Of a stretch of DNA of 64,000 nucleotides, positions 18,004 to 27,082 are shown piece by piece. Position 1 is the stretch's first letter. Every line of letters starts with the position of its first letter. The notes under the pieces are model-generated. The model made no database searches, was not told where the DNA came from, and saw only the letters and a list, made by a program, of their open reading frames with translations. The stretch comes from JBECKS01 sp964557005. GTDB lineage: Bacteria > Pseudomonadota > Gammaproteobacteria > Pseudomonadales > JBECKS01. The position numbers and the translations under genes are program-made. Location of the stretch: contig CAZKYI010000002.1 of assembly GCA_964557005.1 (NCBI GenBank), forward strand, positions 62,001 to 126,000, read 5' to 3'.

Positions 18004-21000
18004 ATGAAGTTCAACGAAGACACCCGAGTGAAAATCCCGACCATCCTCCACCTGATGAGGCTGGGCTATCAGTATCTCTCGCTCAAAGACCAGAGCCGGG
18101 ATCTGGACACCAATATCTTCCCCGAACTTTTCAATCAGGCTATTACAAAAATCAACCCCGGTATTAAACCTGATGAAGTTGCCCGTCTTTTGGAGGATGT
18201 AAAGCTCTCGCTTGATAACGAAGATTTAGGCAGAGCCTTTTTTGAAAAACTGACAGCACGTTCAAATACCCGCCTGATTGATTTTGAAAACTTCCACAAC
18301 AACAGCTTTCATGTGGTGACAGAGCTTACCTGCCAGAATGGTGATGAAGAATTTCGCCCTGACATCACCTTACTCATTAACGGTATGCCGCTAGTGTTTA
18401 TCGAGGTGAAGAAGCCAAACAATCGTGAAGGCATACTGGCAGAGCGTGAACGCATCAATAAACGCTTTCAAAATAGAAAATTCAAACGCTTTGCCAACAT
18501 CACCCAATTCATGATTTTCTCCAACAACATGGAGTATGACGATAGCGACCCTGAACCCATACAAGGTGCCTACTACGCAAGCAGCTCCTATCATCAGCCA
18601 ATTTTCAATTACTTTCGTGAAGAAGAGGTTTTCAATCTAACAGCCATGCTCAGAAAGGTTAGTGAAGATGAAGAGTTGGCTGTTCTGAAAGACAACAATC
18701 TGGAAGTTATTCGCAGCAATCCTGAATTCAACACCAATAAAGATCCCAATCGCCCAACCAATCGCATTTGCACATCCTTGTTAAACAAAGAACGCTTGTC
18801 TTTTATTTTACGTTACGCCTTAACCTATGTTGATGAAACCGAAGGTTTACAAAAGCACATCATGCGTTATCCGCAACTATTTGCGACCAAAGCCATTGAA
18901 CAGAAACTCAATGAAGGTGTACGAAAGGGAATTATCTGGCACACACAAGGCAGCGGAAAAACAGCACTCGCCTATTACAATGTGCGTTTTCTAACCGATT
19001 ATTTTCAAAGGAAAAAAATCATCCCGAAGTTTTATTTTATTGTGGATAGAATTGATTTACTTGAACAAGCCCAAAAGGAATTCACGGCTCGAAAACTCAC
19101 AGTGTATACCATCAATTCACGCGAAGCATTTGCACGCGACATCAATACCACACAGGCCATTCACAACCATTCCGGTAAGCCTGAAATTACTGTAGTGAAT
19201 ATTCAAAAGTTTCAGGATGACCCCGATGTAGTGGCAACAAAAGACTACGACATCAATATCCAACGCATTTATTTTCTCGATGAAGTGCATCGCAGTTATA
19301 ACCCCGAAGGCAGTTTTCTGGCCAACCTCAGTCAGTCAGATACCCATGCCATAAAAATCGGACTGACCGGCACACCTTTGTTGGGTGATGATGTTAATTC
19401 CCGGACATTATTTGGCGACTACATTCACAAATATTATTACAACGCCTCTATTGCCGACGGTTACACCTTGCGTCTGATTCGTGAGGAAATCGCCACCAAT
19501 TATAAAATGGCTCTGCAACAAGCCTTGCAAGAAGTTGAAGTCAAAATGGGCGATGTCGATAGAAAACTCATTTATGCCCACCACAGTTTTGTGGAACCCA
19601 TGCTTGATTACATTGTCACCGATTTTGAAAAGAGCCGTGGTGCGTTTAATGATGCCAGTATTGGCGGCATGGTGATTTGTGACAGTGCCGATCAAGCCAG
19701 ACACATGTATGAAATTTTTCAAAGCAAATATGCCAAGCTCCCTAATGAAATAAAAGACGCAGGCTCTTATCTTTTATCGAGCGTTAAAACCGAAAGCCAT
19801 GCGGCACAAATTCGTGAAGCCAACAAAGTAAAAACGGCTGAACTGATTCTGCATGATGTAGGCACCAAGGAAGAACGCAAAGACTGGGTGGAAGATTTCA
19901 AGGCGGGTAAAGTTGATTTTCTGTTTGTGTATAACATGCTGCTGACAGGCTTTGATGCCAAGCGCTTGAAAAAACTTTACTTAGGGCGGGTGATTCGCAA
20001 GCATAACCTTTTGCAAGCGCTTACCCGCGTGAATCGATGCTATAAAGATTTTCGTTACGGTTATGTGGTGGATTTTGCCGATATACGCAAAGAATTCGAT
20101 GAAACCAACAAAGCCTATTTTGATGAATTACAGGCAGAACTCGGCGATGAAATGGAAAGTTATTCCAACTTGTTTAAATCGCCGCAAGAAATCAAAGCCG
20201 AAATTGAACACATTAAAGATTTACTGTTTCGCTTTAACACCGAAAACGCTGAAGAATTCACCAATCAAATCAGCCAGATTCAAGATCGTGACATTATCCT
20301 GCAACTTAAAAAAGCACTGGCCAATGCCAAAAGCCTGTATAACCTGATTCGCTTGCAAGGCGAATATGCTTTTCTGAGTGAACTGGATTTTTCCAAACTG
20401 AATATTCTCTATCGTGAAGTTTGCAATCATCTGGATATGTTAAATCTGAAGGAAAGCATAGAGCAGGGCAGCGATACCACCCATCTGCTGAATGTCGCGC
20501 TGGAAGATGTGATTTTCAAATTTGTTAAAATTGGCGAAGAGGAACTGGTGTTGGCTGATCAGTTGAAAAATACCTTGCGCCGAACCCGTGAAGCACTGGC
20601 GGGCAACTTTGATCAACAAGACCCAACATTCATCACCCTGAAAGAAGAACTGGAACGCCTGTTCAAGAAAAAGAATTTAAGCGAAGTAACTCAGGAAGAG
20701 ATGATTGCCAATATCGATGTGCTCAATAAAATTCACACACGGGTGAAAGAGCTTAATCGTCAGAATGAACAACTGCGCCAGAAGTTTGCAGGCGATGCAA
20801 AATACACCCGCATTCATAAACGCCTGCTGGAGCTTGGCGGTTTTAAGGATTCTGAACGAAAAATTTTCGAAGCACTGAACGGCGTAAAACAGGATGCCGA
20901 TGAGCAAGTGCTCAACAATAATCACATACTGGATAATGAAGGTTACTTCGAGCGCGAAATGATACCGCGAGTGATAAACCGTTTTATGAATGAACAAAAC

Positions 21001-21090
21001 ATAAAGCTGGATGCCGATACATCACGTTTTATCAATCATTTGGTTGTGAATGAATACATGAAAGAATTTAATGCAGGAATGTCGCTATGA
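18004..21090 (+). CDS. hsdR: Type I restriction endonuclease, R (translocase/nuclease) subunit
   Basis: Motor and nuclease subunit of a type I restriction-modification complex. It translocates unmethylated DNA and cleaves it remotely. In the 1028-residue protein the PD-(D/E)xK nuclease core is FRPDITLLINGMPLVFIEVKK (about residues 117–137). The SF2 helicase has Walker A WHTQGSGKTALAYY (about 313), the DEAD-like box YFLDEVHRSY (about 422) and motif III GLTGTPLLG. The C-terminus is helical and charged, suited to binding the methylase core. It is the first gene of the island, 53 bp after mnmE, and its stop overlaps the next start (ATGA). Confidence 0.95.
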   Translation: MKFNEDTRVKIPTILHLMRLGYQYLSLKDQSRDLDTNIFPELFNQAITKINPGIKPDEVARLLEDVKLSLDNEDLGRAFFEKLTARSNTRLIDFENFHNNSFHVVTELTCQNGDEEFRPDITLLINGMPLVFIEVKKPNNREGILAERERINKRFQNRKFKRFANITQFMIFSNNMEYDDSDPEPIQGAYYASSSYHQPIFNYFREEEVFNLTAMLRKVSEDEELAVLKDNNLEVIRSNPEFNTNKDPNRPTNRICTSLLNKERLSFILRYALTYVDETEGLQKHIMRYPQLFATKAIEQKLNEGVRKGIIWHTQGSGKTALAYYNVRFLTDYFQRKKIIPKFYFIVDRIDLLEQAQKEFTARKLTVYTINSREAFARDINTTQAIHNHSGKPEITVVNIQKFQDDPDVVATKDYDINIQRIYFLDEVHRSYNPEGSFLANLSQSDTHAIKIGLTGTPLLGDDVNSRTLFGDYIHKYYYNASIADGYTLRLIREEIATNYKMALQQALQEVEVKMGDVDRKLIYAHHSFVEPMLDYIVTDFEKSRGAFNDASIGGMVICDSADQARHMYEIFQSKYAKLPNEIKDAGSYLLSSVKTESHAAQIREANKVKTAELILHDVGTKEERKDWVEDFKAGKVDFLFVYNMLLTGFDAKRLKKLYLGRVIRKHNLLQALTRVNRCYKDFRYGYVVDFADIRKEFDETNKAYFDELQAELGDEMESYSNLFKSPQEIKAEIEHIKDLLFRFNTENAEEFTNQISQIQDRDIILQLKKALANAKSLYNLIRLQGEYAFLSELDFSKLNILYREVCNHLDMLNLKESIEQGSDTTHLLNVALEDVIFKFVKIGEEELVLADQLKNTLRRTREALAGNFDQQDPTFITLKEELERLFKKKNLSEVTQEEMIANIDVLNKIHTRVKELNRQNEQLRQKFAGDAKYTRIHKRLLELGGFKDSERKIFEALNGVKQDADEQVLNNNHILDNEGYFEREMIPRVINRFMNEQNIKLDADTSRFINHLVVNEYMKEFNAGMSL

Positions 21091-22463
21091 CAGAATCCAG
21101 CCGGGTCGAGTACAAGAGAGAATTGAACGAACACTTTGAAAAAGAAGTGCTCGCTTTTCTGAATACCCGAGAAGGTGGCGTGCTTTATATAGGTATGGAT
21201 AACAGTGGGCAGGCGCTGGGTATTGCCGATTGCGACCAAACACAATTAATCATCAAAGATCGCCTGAAACACAATATTCAACCTTCCATCATGGGTTTGT
21301 TTGAAATCATTCATGAGCAACGTAATGAAAAAGACATTCTGCGCATCACCATCGCTGCTGGAATGGAAAAACCCTATTACCTGAAACGCTATGGTATGAC
21401 CCCAAAAGGTTGTTATATGCGTGTCGGCAGCGCAGCCGAACCCATGCCGCAAGAAATGATTGACAGTCTTTACAGCACGCGGGTTCGTAACACCATCGGT
21501 CGTATGGCTTCCACGCGTTTACAGCTCAGTTTTGAGCAGTTGAAAATTTATTATCAGGAACGTGGTTTGGCGCTTAACGCAAATTTTATGAACAATCTGG
21601 AGTTGCTGACCCCTGAAGGTAAACCCAATTTTGCCGCCTATTTACTGGCCGATGAAAATGGAGTTTCCATTCAGGTCGCTAAATATGCCGAAACTACCCG
21701 TGTGAATTTGATTGAAAATATTGATTTTGGGCGCTGTTCTCTGGTTAAGGCTTGTAAAAACGTGATTGAGCGCATGAGTGTTGAAAATACGGTTTACATC
21801 AAAATTGGCGTTCCCTTGCGCGAAGAGCGACCAATGATACATCCCGTTGCCATGCGCGAGGCCATCGTCAATGCCTTTGTGCACAACGACTATGCCAATG
21901 GCAGCACACCCAAATTCGAGTTTTTTGTTGATCGTCTGGAAATCACCTCTGCGGGTGGCCTGCCTTTTGGCTTGAGTGAGGCAGATTTTTTTGCCGGACA
22001 CTCGGCACCACGCAATAAGGAAATTATGCGCGTATTTCGTGATCTGGAAATCGTCGAGCATCTGGGTTCGGGCGTGCCTCGTATATTGGAAGCCTATGGC
22101 ACAGAGGCCTTTCAAATCAGCCCGAATTTTATTCGTGTGGTTTTTCCTTATACAGAAAGCGGTCGTGATAAATCGCAACAAGCATTACCGCCACGGCTAG
22201 AGTCAGGACAAGTCACCGCACAAGTCACCGCACAAGTCACCGCACAAGTCACCGCACAAGTTGGCCTCTTTTGTCGAGAACCCCGCTCGGCTAGAGAAAT
22301 CATGGCTCATCTGCAGTTAAGGCATTGGAAAACCTTCCAGCAAAACTACCTCAAACCATTATTAGAGGCAGGTTTTATCGAGCGCACCATTCCCGACAAA
22401 CCCAACAGCCGCTTACAAAAATATCGCCTTAGCGATAAAGGCAAAGCTTTATTACAAACATAA
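21087..22463 (+). CDS. AlbA_2 (Schlafen-like) / winged-helix protein within the hsd locus
   Basis: 458 residues, COG2865-type architecture. The N-terminal AlbA_2 domain is SSRVEYKRELNEHFEKEVLAF followed by LNTREGGVLYIGMDNSGQ. A middle domain contains IHPVAMREAIVNAFVHNDY and NKEIMRVFRDLEIVEHLGSG, a GHKL-like ATP-binding fold. A linker of repeated T-A-Q-V tetrapeptides (about residues 375–391) leads to a C-terminal winged helix. It lies between hsdR (4-bp overlap) and hsdM, so it is probably co-transcribed with the restriction subunit. Its role is unknown. A regulatory or RNA/DNA-binding function is an inference from the domains. The C-terminal module is shared with the Fic protein at 30376. 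Confidence 0.8.
   Translation: MTESSRVEYKRELNEHFEKEVLAFLNTREGGVLYIGMDNSGQALGIADCDQTQLIIKDRLKHNIQPSIMGLFEIIHEQRNEKDILRITIAAGMEKPYYLKRYGMTPKGCYMRVGSAAEPMPQEMIDSLYSTRVRNTIGRMASTRLQLSFEQLKIYYQERGLALNANFMNNLELLTPEGKPNFAAYLLADENGVSIQVAKYAETTRVNLIENIDFGRCSLVKACKNVIERMSVENTVYIKIGVPLREERPMIHPVAMREAIVNAFVHNDYANGSTPKFEFFVDRLEITSAGGLPFGLSEADFFAGHSAPRNKEIMRVFRDLEIVEHLGSGVPRILEAYGTEAFQISPNFIRVVFPYTESGRDKSQQALPPRLESGQVTAQVTAQVTAQVTAQVGLFCREPRSAREIMAHLQLRHWKTFQQNYLKPLLEAGFIERTIPDKPNSRLQKYRLSDKGKALLQT
22209..22260 (+). repeat. 12-bp tandem repeat, four perfect copies plus a partial
   Basis: CAAGTCACCGCA is repeated four times without change (22209–22256) and followed by CAAG. It encodes the T-A-Q-V linker of the AlbA_2 protein. 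Because the unit is a multiple of three, copy-number changes would alter linker length without shifting the frame. Confidence 0.95.
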
Positions 22464-22568
22464 GAACAAACACAACAAGCAGAAACCTGACCAACCTTCG
22501 GGCATAGCATAGTATTTACAACCAATAGCACAAACAGCAAAAGCAGAAAAAATAAACAGGAAAAATAA

Positions 22569-24206
22569 ATGGTAGAGCAAGAATTCCGCGACAAAACCAA
22601 AGCACTGATTGATAGTTTAAAAAGCATTTGCGCCAACTATGGTTTGGGTAACGATGGCAATGAATTCAAAATCATTACCCAGATTTTTCTCTACAAATTC
22701 TTGAATGATAAATTCGCGTTTGAGGCAAAAAAGTTAGACCCGAAAATAGCCAAGGCCGAAAACTGGGAAGCAGAATTGGGCAAAATGAAAGTAAAAGATT
22801 TGGAAATGCTGCAATTGCAAATGGGTGGTAACACCGCACGATTAAAGCCTAAACATTTCATAAGTTACCTGTTCAGCCAACAGAACGCTCCTGATTTTGC
22901 TAAATTGTTTGATGACACCTTAATGGACATCGCCATCAGCAATAACGATGTGTTTGCTGTAAAAACCGACGGCGGCGCCAAGGTGGTATTGTTTGATCGC
23001 CTTAGCCAATACATTGCCGATGATTCCAAGCGTGATAACTTTTGCCGCGCCATTATCAATAAACTTGGTGAGTTCAGTTTTGAACGCATCTTCACCCAAA
23101 AGTTTGATTTTTACGCCACCATTTTTGAATACCTGATTAAAGACTACAACAGCAACAGCGGCGGCAAATACGCTGAATATTTTACACCGCACGCAGTGGC
23201 AAGAATCATGGCTGAAATTCTGGTGCCCACAGCACAGCGTGGCAAAGTGAAAAATGTAAGTGTGTATGATCCATCGGCGGGTTCAGGCACTTTGCTGATG
23301 AATGTGGCACACGCCATTGGTGAAAATCGTTGCAGCATCTACACGCAAGATATTTCACAAAAATCATCCAACCTGTTACGGCTGAATTTAATTTTAAATA
23401 ATCTGGTGCATTCCATCCCCAATGTGATTCAGGGTAATACCATTTCACACCCTTACCACAAAGAAAAAAACGGCGATTTAAAACACTTCGATTACATTGT
23501 TTCCAACCCGCCTTTTAAACTTGATTTCAGTGATTTTCGCAATGAACTCGATAGCAAGGAAAACAAGGAACGTTTTTTTGCGGGCGTGCCCAATGTGCCC
23601 AAAGCCGCCAAAGATAAAATGGCAATCTATCAACTCTTTTTGCAGCACATAATTTATTCATTAAAACCGGGTGGCAAAGCAGCGGTTGTTGTGCCCACGG
23701 GTTTTATCACCGCGCAATCCGGCATTGATAAAGGCATTCGTGAAAAACTGGTGCAAGAAAAAATGTTGGCAGGAGTGGTTTCCATGCCTTCCAATATTTT
23801 TGCCACTACGGGCACCAACGTTTCAATTTTATTTATTGATGCCAGTAATAAAAGCGATGTAATACTGATTGACGCATCCAGTCTTGGTGAAAAAATCAAA
23901 GACGGTAAAAATCAAAAAACCGTGCTCAGTGCAAAAGAAGAGCAGCACATTATTGATACCTTTAATGCCAAAAAAACCGTAGAAGATTTTTCAGTAGCCG
24001 TCAGCTACGATGATATTGCCGCTAAAAATTATTCATTTAGTGCGGGGCAATATTTTGATGTGAAAATTGAATATGTGGATATAACTCCAAAACAATTTAC
24101 TGAAAAAATGAAAAGCTATACCGACAATCTGGAAAATCTGTTTAGCCAATCGCGTGACTTGGAAAAGGAAATTAAAAAGCAGTTGGCGGGTTTGAAGTAT
24201 GAGTAA
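22569..24206 (+). CDS. hsdM: Type I restriction-modification DNA adenine methyltransferase, M subunit
   Basis: N6-adenine methylase subunit that, with HsdS, protects host sites and forms the core to which HsdR binds. The 545-residue protein has an N-terminal helical HsdM_N domain. The SAM-binding motif I is YDPSAGSGTLLMNVAH (about residue 233), and the catalytic motif IV is SNPPF (about residue 311). SAGQYFDVKIEYVDITPKQF precedes a C-terminal helix that contacts HsdS. It starts 105 bp after the AlbA_2 gene and overlaps hsdS by 8 bp. Confidence 0.96.
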   Translation: MVEQEFRDKTKALIDSLKSICANYGLGNDGNEFKIITQIFLYKFLNDKFAFEAKKLDPKIAKAENWEAELGKMKVKDLEMLQLQMGGNTARLKPKHFISYLFSQQNAPDFAKLFDDTLMDIAISNNDVFAVKTDGGAKVVLFDRLSQYIADDSKRDNFCRAIINKLGEFSFERIFTQKFDFYATIFEYLIKDYNSNSGGKYAEYFTPHAVARIMAEILVPTAQRGKVKNVSVYDPSAGSGTLLMNVAHAIGENRCSIYTQDISQKSSNLLRLNLILNNLVHSIPNVIQGNTISHPYHKEKNGDLKHFDYIVSNPPFKLDFSDFRNELDSKENKERFFAGVPNVPKAAKDKMAIYQLFLQHIIYSLKPGGKAAVVVPTGFITAQSGIDKGIREKLVQEKMLAGVVSMPSNIFATTGTNVSILFIDASNKSDVILIDASSLGEKIKDGKNQKTVLSAKEEQHIIDTFNAKKTVEDFSVAVSYDDIAAKNYSFSAGQYFDVKIEYVDITPKQFTEKMKSYTDNLENLFSQSRDLEKEIKKQLAGLKYE

Positions 24207-25488
24207 TTTACTCAACGGAACACTCGGCAGCTTAGTTAAAGCTGGCGGTGGTAAAATTCATACTGGACCTTTTGGAAGCCAGCTTCATGCATCTGATTAT
24301 GTGCAGCAGGGGATACCTTGCATCATGCCAGCAAACATGAAGAACAATAGGGTTGATCTTTCAAATATCGCGTTTATATCTGAGAAGGATGCAAAGCGAC
24401 TTTCAAAATATATCGTAAAAGAAAACGATATTATTTATAGCCGAAGAGGAGATGTTACACAGAAAGCGTTAATTCGAAAAAAAGAAACGGGATACTTTTG
24501 TGGCACTGGCTGCTTATTGCTTCGCCCTGGAAATAAATTCGATGCCAGATTTTTAACTTATTATCTCAGTACATCGAAAATAAAAAGTTGGATTGTCAGC
24601 CAAGCCGTAGGCGCAACAATGCCAAACTTAAATACTGGAATCCTATCTAGCATACCTTTTCATGGTCCCGAAAAAGTGGTGCAAGAAAAGATAGCGAATG
24701 TACTTTCTGCCATAGAAGAAAAAATCGAACTTAACAATCGAATCAACACTGATCTGGAAGCCATGGCCAAAACCCTGTACGACTACTGGTTTGTGCAGTT
24801 TGATTTTCCTGATGCCAAAGGCAAGCCCTACAAAACCTCTGGCGGAAAAATGGTTTACAACCCAACCCTGAAACGTGAAATACCGGTGGAGTGGGAGGAT
24901 TGTGTGCTTGGCGAACATATTTCTTTTAAACGTGGTATTTCGTACAAAAGTTCAGATATTCAAGAGGAAGGCGTTCCATTCATTAATCTGAATTCATTTT
25001 CTTTGTCTGGTGATTTTAAGTTAGAGGGAACCAAATACTACAATGGGAAATTCAAACCAGAAAGTAAGTTGAAAGTCGGGGAGTTAGTAATTGCAATTAC
25101 CGACGTTACAAGAAACGCTGACATCATTGGTAAAGCGTTTGTTATTCCTGATATTTTTGAGGAAGAGCCATTAATATCGTGTGATGTTGCATGTGTGACT
25201 TCGAAGGTTTTCGGTGTTACCTATTTGGAACAATTATTTAATTCAAATAGCTATCACAACTACATTAAATACTACGCTTCTGGAACATTGGTGCTTCACC
25301 TTGATTTGAACGGTGTGAAATGGTTTAAAACTCAGCTACCACCTAAGCTGCTGCTTGAAAAATATGAACAGCATTGCATATCACTTTTTAAACAAAGAAA
25401 TATTGTTTTAAAAGAAAATATCTATCTCGAAGCTTTGAGAGACTGGCTCCTCCCCATGCTAATGAACGGACAGGTGAGCGTTAAATAA
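24199..25488 (+). CDS. hsdS: Type I restriction-modification specificity subunit S
   Basis: DNA-recognition subunit for the type I enzyme. The 429-residue protein has two target-recognition domains (about residues 10–170 and 225–400). Each is followed by a conserved helical repeat: EEKIELNNRINTDLEAMAKT then LYDYWFVQFDFP after the first, and a shorter one ending LRDWLLPMLMNGQVSVK. The two half-site domains differ, so a bipartite asymmetric target is expected, but its sequence cannot be read from the protein. It overlaps hsdM (ATGAGTAA), and its stop overlaps a 13-codon ORF (TAATG). Confidence 0.94.
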   Translation: MSNLLNGTLGSLVKAGGGKIHTGPFGSQLHASDYVQQGIPCIMPANMKNNRVDLSNIAFISEKDAKRLSKYIVKENDIIYSRRGDVTQKALIRKKETGYFCGTGCLLLRPGNKFDARFLTYYLSTSKIKSWIVSQAVGATMPNLNTGILSSIPFHGPEKVVQEKIANVLSAIEEKIELNNRINTDLEAMAKTLYDYWFVQFDFPDAKGKPYKTSGGKMVYNPTLKREIPVEWEDCVLGEHISFKRGISYKSSDIQEEGVPFINLNSFSLSGDFKLEGTKYYNGKFKPESKLKVGELVIAITDVTRNADIIGKAFVIPDIFEEEPLISCDVACVTSKVFGVTYLEQLFNSNSYHNYIKYYASGTLVLHLDLNGVKWFKTQLPPKLLLEKYEQHCISLFKQRNIVLKENIYLEALRDWLLPMLMNGQVSVK

Positions 25489-25529
25489 TGAACGAAATCT
25501 TAAATATGATAGAGATACACCAATCATGA
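25488..25529 (+). CDS. Possible 13-residue coupling ORF between hsdS and the GHKL ATPase gene
   Basis: An ORF encoding MNEILNMIEIHQS. Its ATG overlaps the hsdS stop (TAATG), and its own stop overlaps the start of the next gene (ATGA at 25526–25529). AGGTGAG lies upstream as a possible ribosome site. This placement suggests translational coupling of the defence module to hsdS. It could instead be chance or the remnant of a deleted gene. No function is known. Confidence 0.35.
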   Translation: MNEILNMIEIHQS

Positions 25530-26554
25530 ATAACAATGTGGTGTATTTCCCTCGTGAGTCTAGTGTTCATGCTTGTACGGATTTTTGGGAAAGACTGTTT
25601 TCGTTTTCTGGAAAAGTTGAGGTTGTAATTTCTTTTGAGACGATGGGAAGGGTTGAGCCGTTTTTATTACTGTTTGTTGGTTGGATTATTAGGGATTTCA
25701 AAAATGCGTCGCCTTCTACAAAAGTAAATTATTACGCTTATGGCTCGGCATCTTATGCGGGTAATATGGGTTTTTTTCACTCAATTGGTTTGAGCTCCGG
25801 TAAACAGGTTGGTGAACTAAAAGGCTCACATACCTATATTCCAATCAGCTATCTTAATTTCGAAGATGTTGATGAGCGAGCGGGTTATGATGATGGCCAA
25901 GACATCATTGAAAAAGACTCCTATCGCTTGGCAGAGGTGCTTGCGCGAAGTGATAATTCAAATTTGTACAAGACACTAGCCTATTCATTAACGGAAATTC
26001 TAAGAAATGTTTATGAACATGCTGGTGCTGCTGGTGTCTGGTATTCAGGCCAGTATTGGCCATACTACGGTAAAGTTGAAATAGCTGTTCTTGATGAGGG
26101 AAAAGGTATCAGGCTTGCACTTAACGATAACCCTTATGTAAAAGCTAAAACAGACAAGGAAGCGATTGAGAGAGCGATGCTTCCGGGTGTTTCAGGTAAG
26201 TTTTTTAAGGGCAAGAAAGTGCATCAAGATGAAAAATGGCGGAACTCTGGATTTGGTTTGTATATGACTTCGCGTCTATGCCGTAATGGTGGTGAGTTTT
26301 ACTTGTGTAGTGGAGATCATTTGTGTGGTCTGAATGTGGAGGAAGCAAAACGGAGTTATGTGTTGCCTTTAAGATTTTCTGGAACAGCGATAAAAATGGT
26401 TATCAATACTGAGCAGCTTTTTGATTTAAATGTGATGCAAGAAGCTTTCAGGATCGAAGGTTACAAAATTGCGAAAGAGCTTGAAAATATTGGTGATCTG
26501 AGTGCTCCAGCAGCTTCGCAATATATCACGCGAGATTTTCGAAAGTTAAAATAG
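25526..26554 (+). CDS. GHKL-fold ATPase associated with the CBASS-like module
   Basis: 342 residues. The N-terminal half (about 1–115) resembles STAS-like modules seen in some ATP-binding proteins (VVISFETMGRVEPFLLLFVG, YAGNMGFFHSIGL). The C-terminal half is a GHKL ATPase with N-box LTEILRNVYEHA (E157, N161), G1 box LDEGKGI (189–195) and G2 box SGFGLYMTSRL (241–251). No phosphoacceptor His domain or transmembrane segment is seen, so it is unlikely to be a classical sensor kinase. Anti-sigma/MORC-like or chaperone-like use of ATP is possible. It lies between hsdS and the SLATT/CD-NTase pair in one transcription direction, and a role in that module is an inference. Confidence 0.7.
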   Translation: MNNNVVYFPRESSVHACTDFWERLFSFSGKVEVVISFETMGRVEPFLLLFVGWIIRDFKNASPSTKVNYYAYGSASYAGNMGFFHSIGLSSGKQVGELKGSHTYIPISYLNFEDVDERAGYDDGQDIIEKDSYRLAEVLARSDNSNLYKTLAYSLTEILRNVYEHAGAAGVWYSGQYWPYYGKVEIAVLDEGKGIRLALNDNPYVKAKTDKEAIERAMLPGVSGKFFKGKKVHQDEKWRNSGFGLYMTSRLCRNGGEFYLCSGDHLCGLNVEEAKRSYVLPLRFSGTAIKMVINTEQLFDLNVMQEAFRIEGYKIAKELENIGDLSAPAASQYITRDFRKLK

Positions 26555-26578
26555 GTCGCAGAAAAGGGCTTTATCATT

Positions 26579-27082
26579 ATGGAAATCAATATAAAAGAAT
26601 CAGTAAGGGATGAGGCTCTTCGGATTGAGGAAGACGCATTGCATTCAATGAAAGGTCATTTTAATGTGGCTCACCGATGGGGAAAGGCTCACTTGTGTTT
26701 AGGTATTCCGGGAACAGTGCTTGCAGCATGGGCGGGGGTAAATGCATTTTCTGATTGCCAAACGCTCACTTCTATACTTGCGCTGTTGGCTGCATCGTTG
26801 ATGGCAGTAATCACCTTTTTAAAACCACAAACGATTTCTGAAAATCATCGAAATGCTGGTGCTGAATACAATAAACTTAAAAATAAAACCCGGATATTTC
26901 GGGAAATTGAGTTACCAAGGTTTGATGATGAGAAGGCTAGGCATTGGATAAATGAGTTGGCAGAGCAGCGTGATGCCCTGAATTCGATGAGCCCAGATAT
27001 TCCAAGATGGGCCTATGAGAAAGCAAAGAGGGATATCGATAATGGAATGGCCGATTACAAAGTGGACGTAGAGAAAAAATAA
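26579..27082 (+). CDS. SLATT-domain two-helix membrane effector
   Basis: 167 residues with two closely spaced hydrophobic helices (about 38–56 and 62–81), flanked by charged helices. Features are an N-terminal amphipathic segment, then HRWGKAHLCLGIPGTVLAAW, a short turn and LTSILALLAASLMAVITFL. The region after the helices, SENHRNAGAEYNKLKNKTRIFRE, matches the SLATT family pattern. SLATT proteins are predicted pore-forming or membrane-disrupting effectors that accompany nucleotide-second-messenger systems. Its stop codon directly abuts the ATG of the CD-NTase gene, so the two are certainly co-translated neighbours. It would be the killing arm, opened by the cyclic nucleotide. Confidence 0.8.
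   Translation: MEINIKESVRDEALRIEEDALHSMKGHFNVAHRWGKAHLCLGIPGTVLAAWAGVNAFSDCQTLTSILALLAASLMAVITFLKPQTISENHRNAGAEYNKLKNKTRIFREIELPRFDDEKARHWINELAEQRDALNSMSPDIPRWAYEKAKRDIDNGMADYKVDVEKK

Noticed and set aside
21642..22181. Minus-strand ORF of 179 codons inside the AlbA_2 gene.
   Set aside because: Shadow of the coding strand; no domain or ribosome site, and the plus-strand product is clearly real.
22209..22260. CRISPR-like repeats.
   Set aside because: The 12-bp units are contiguous with no spacers and are in frame within a gene; the same holds for 31141–31176.
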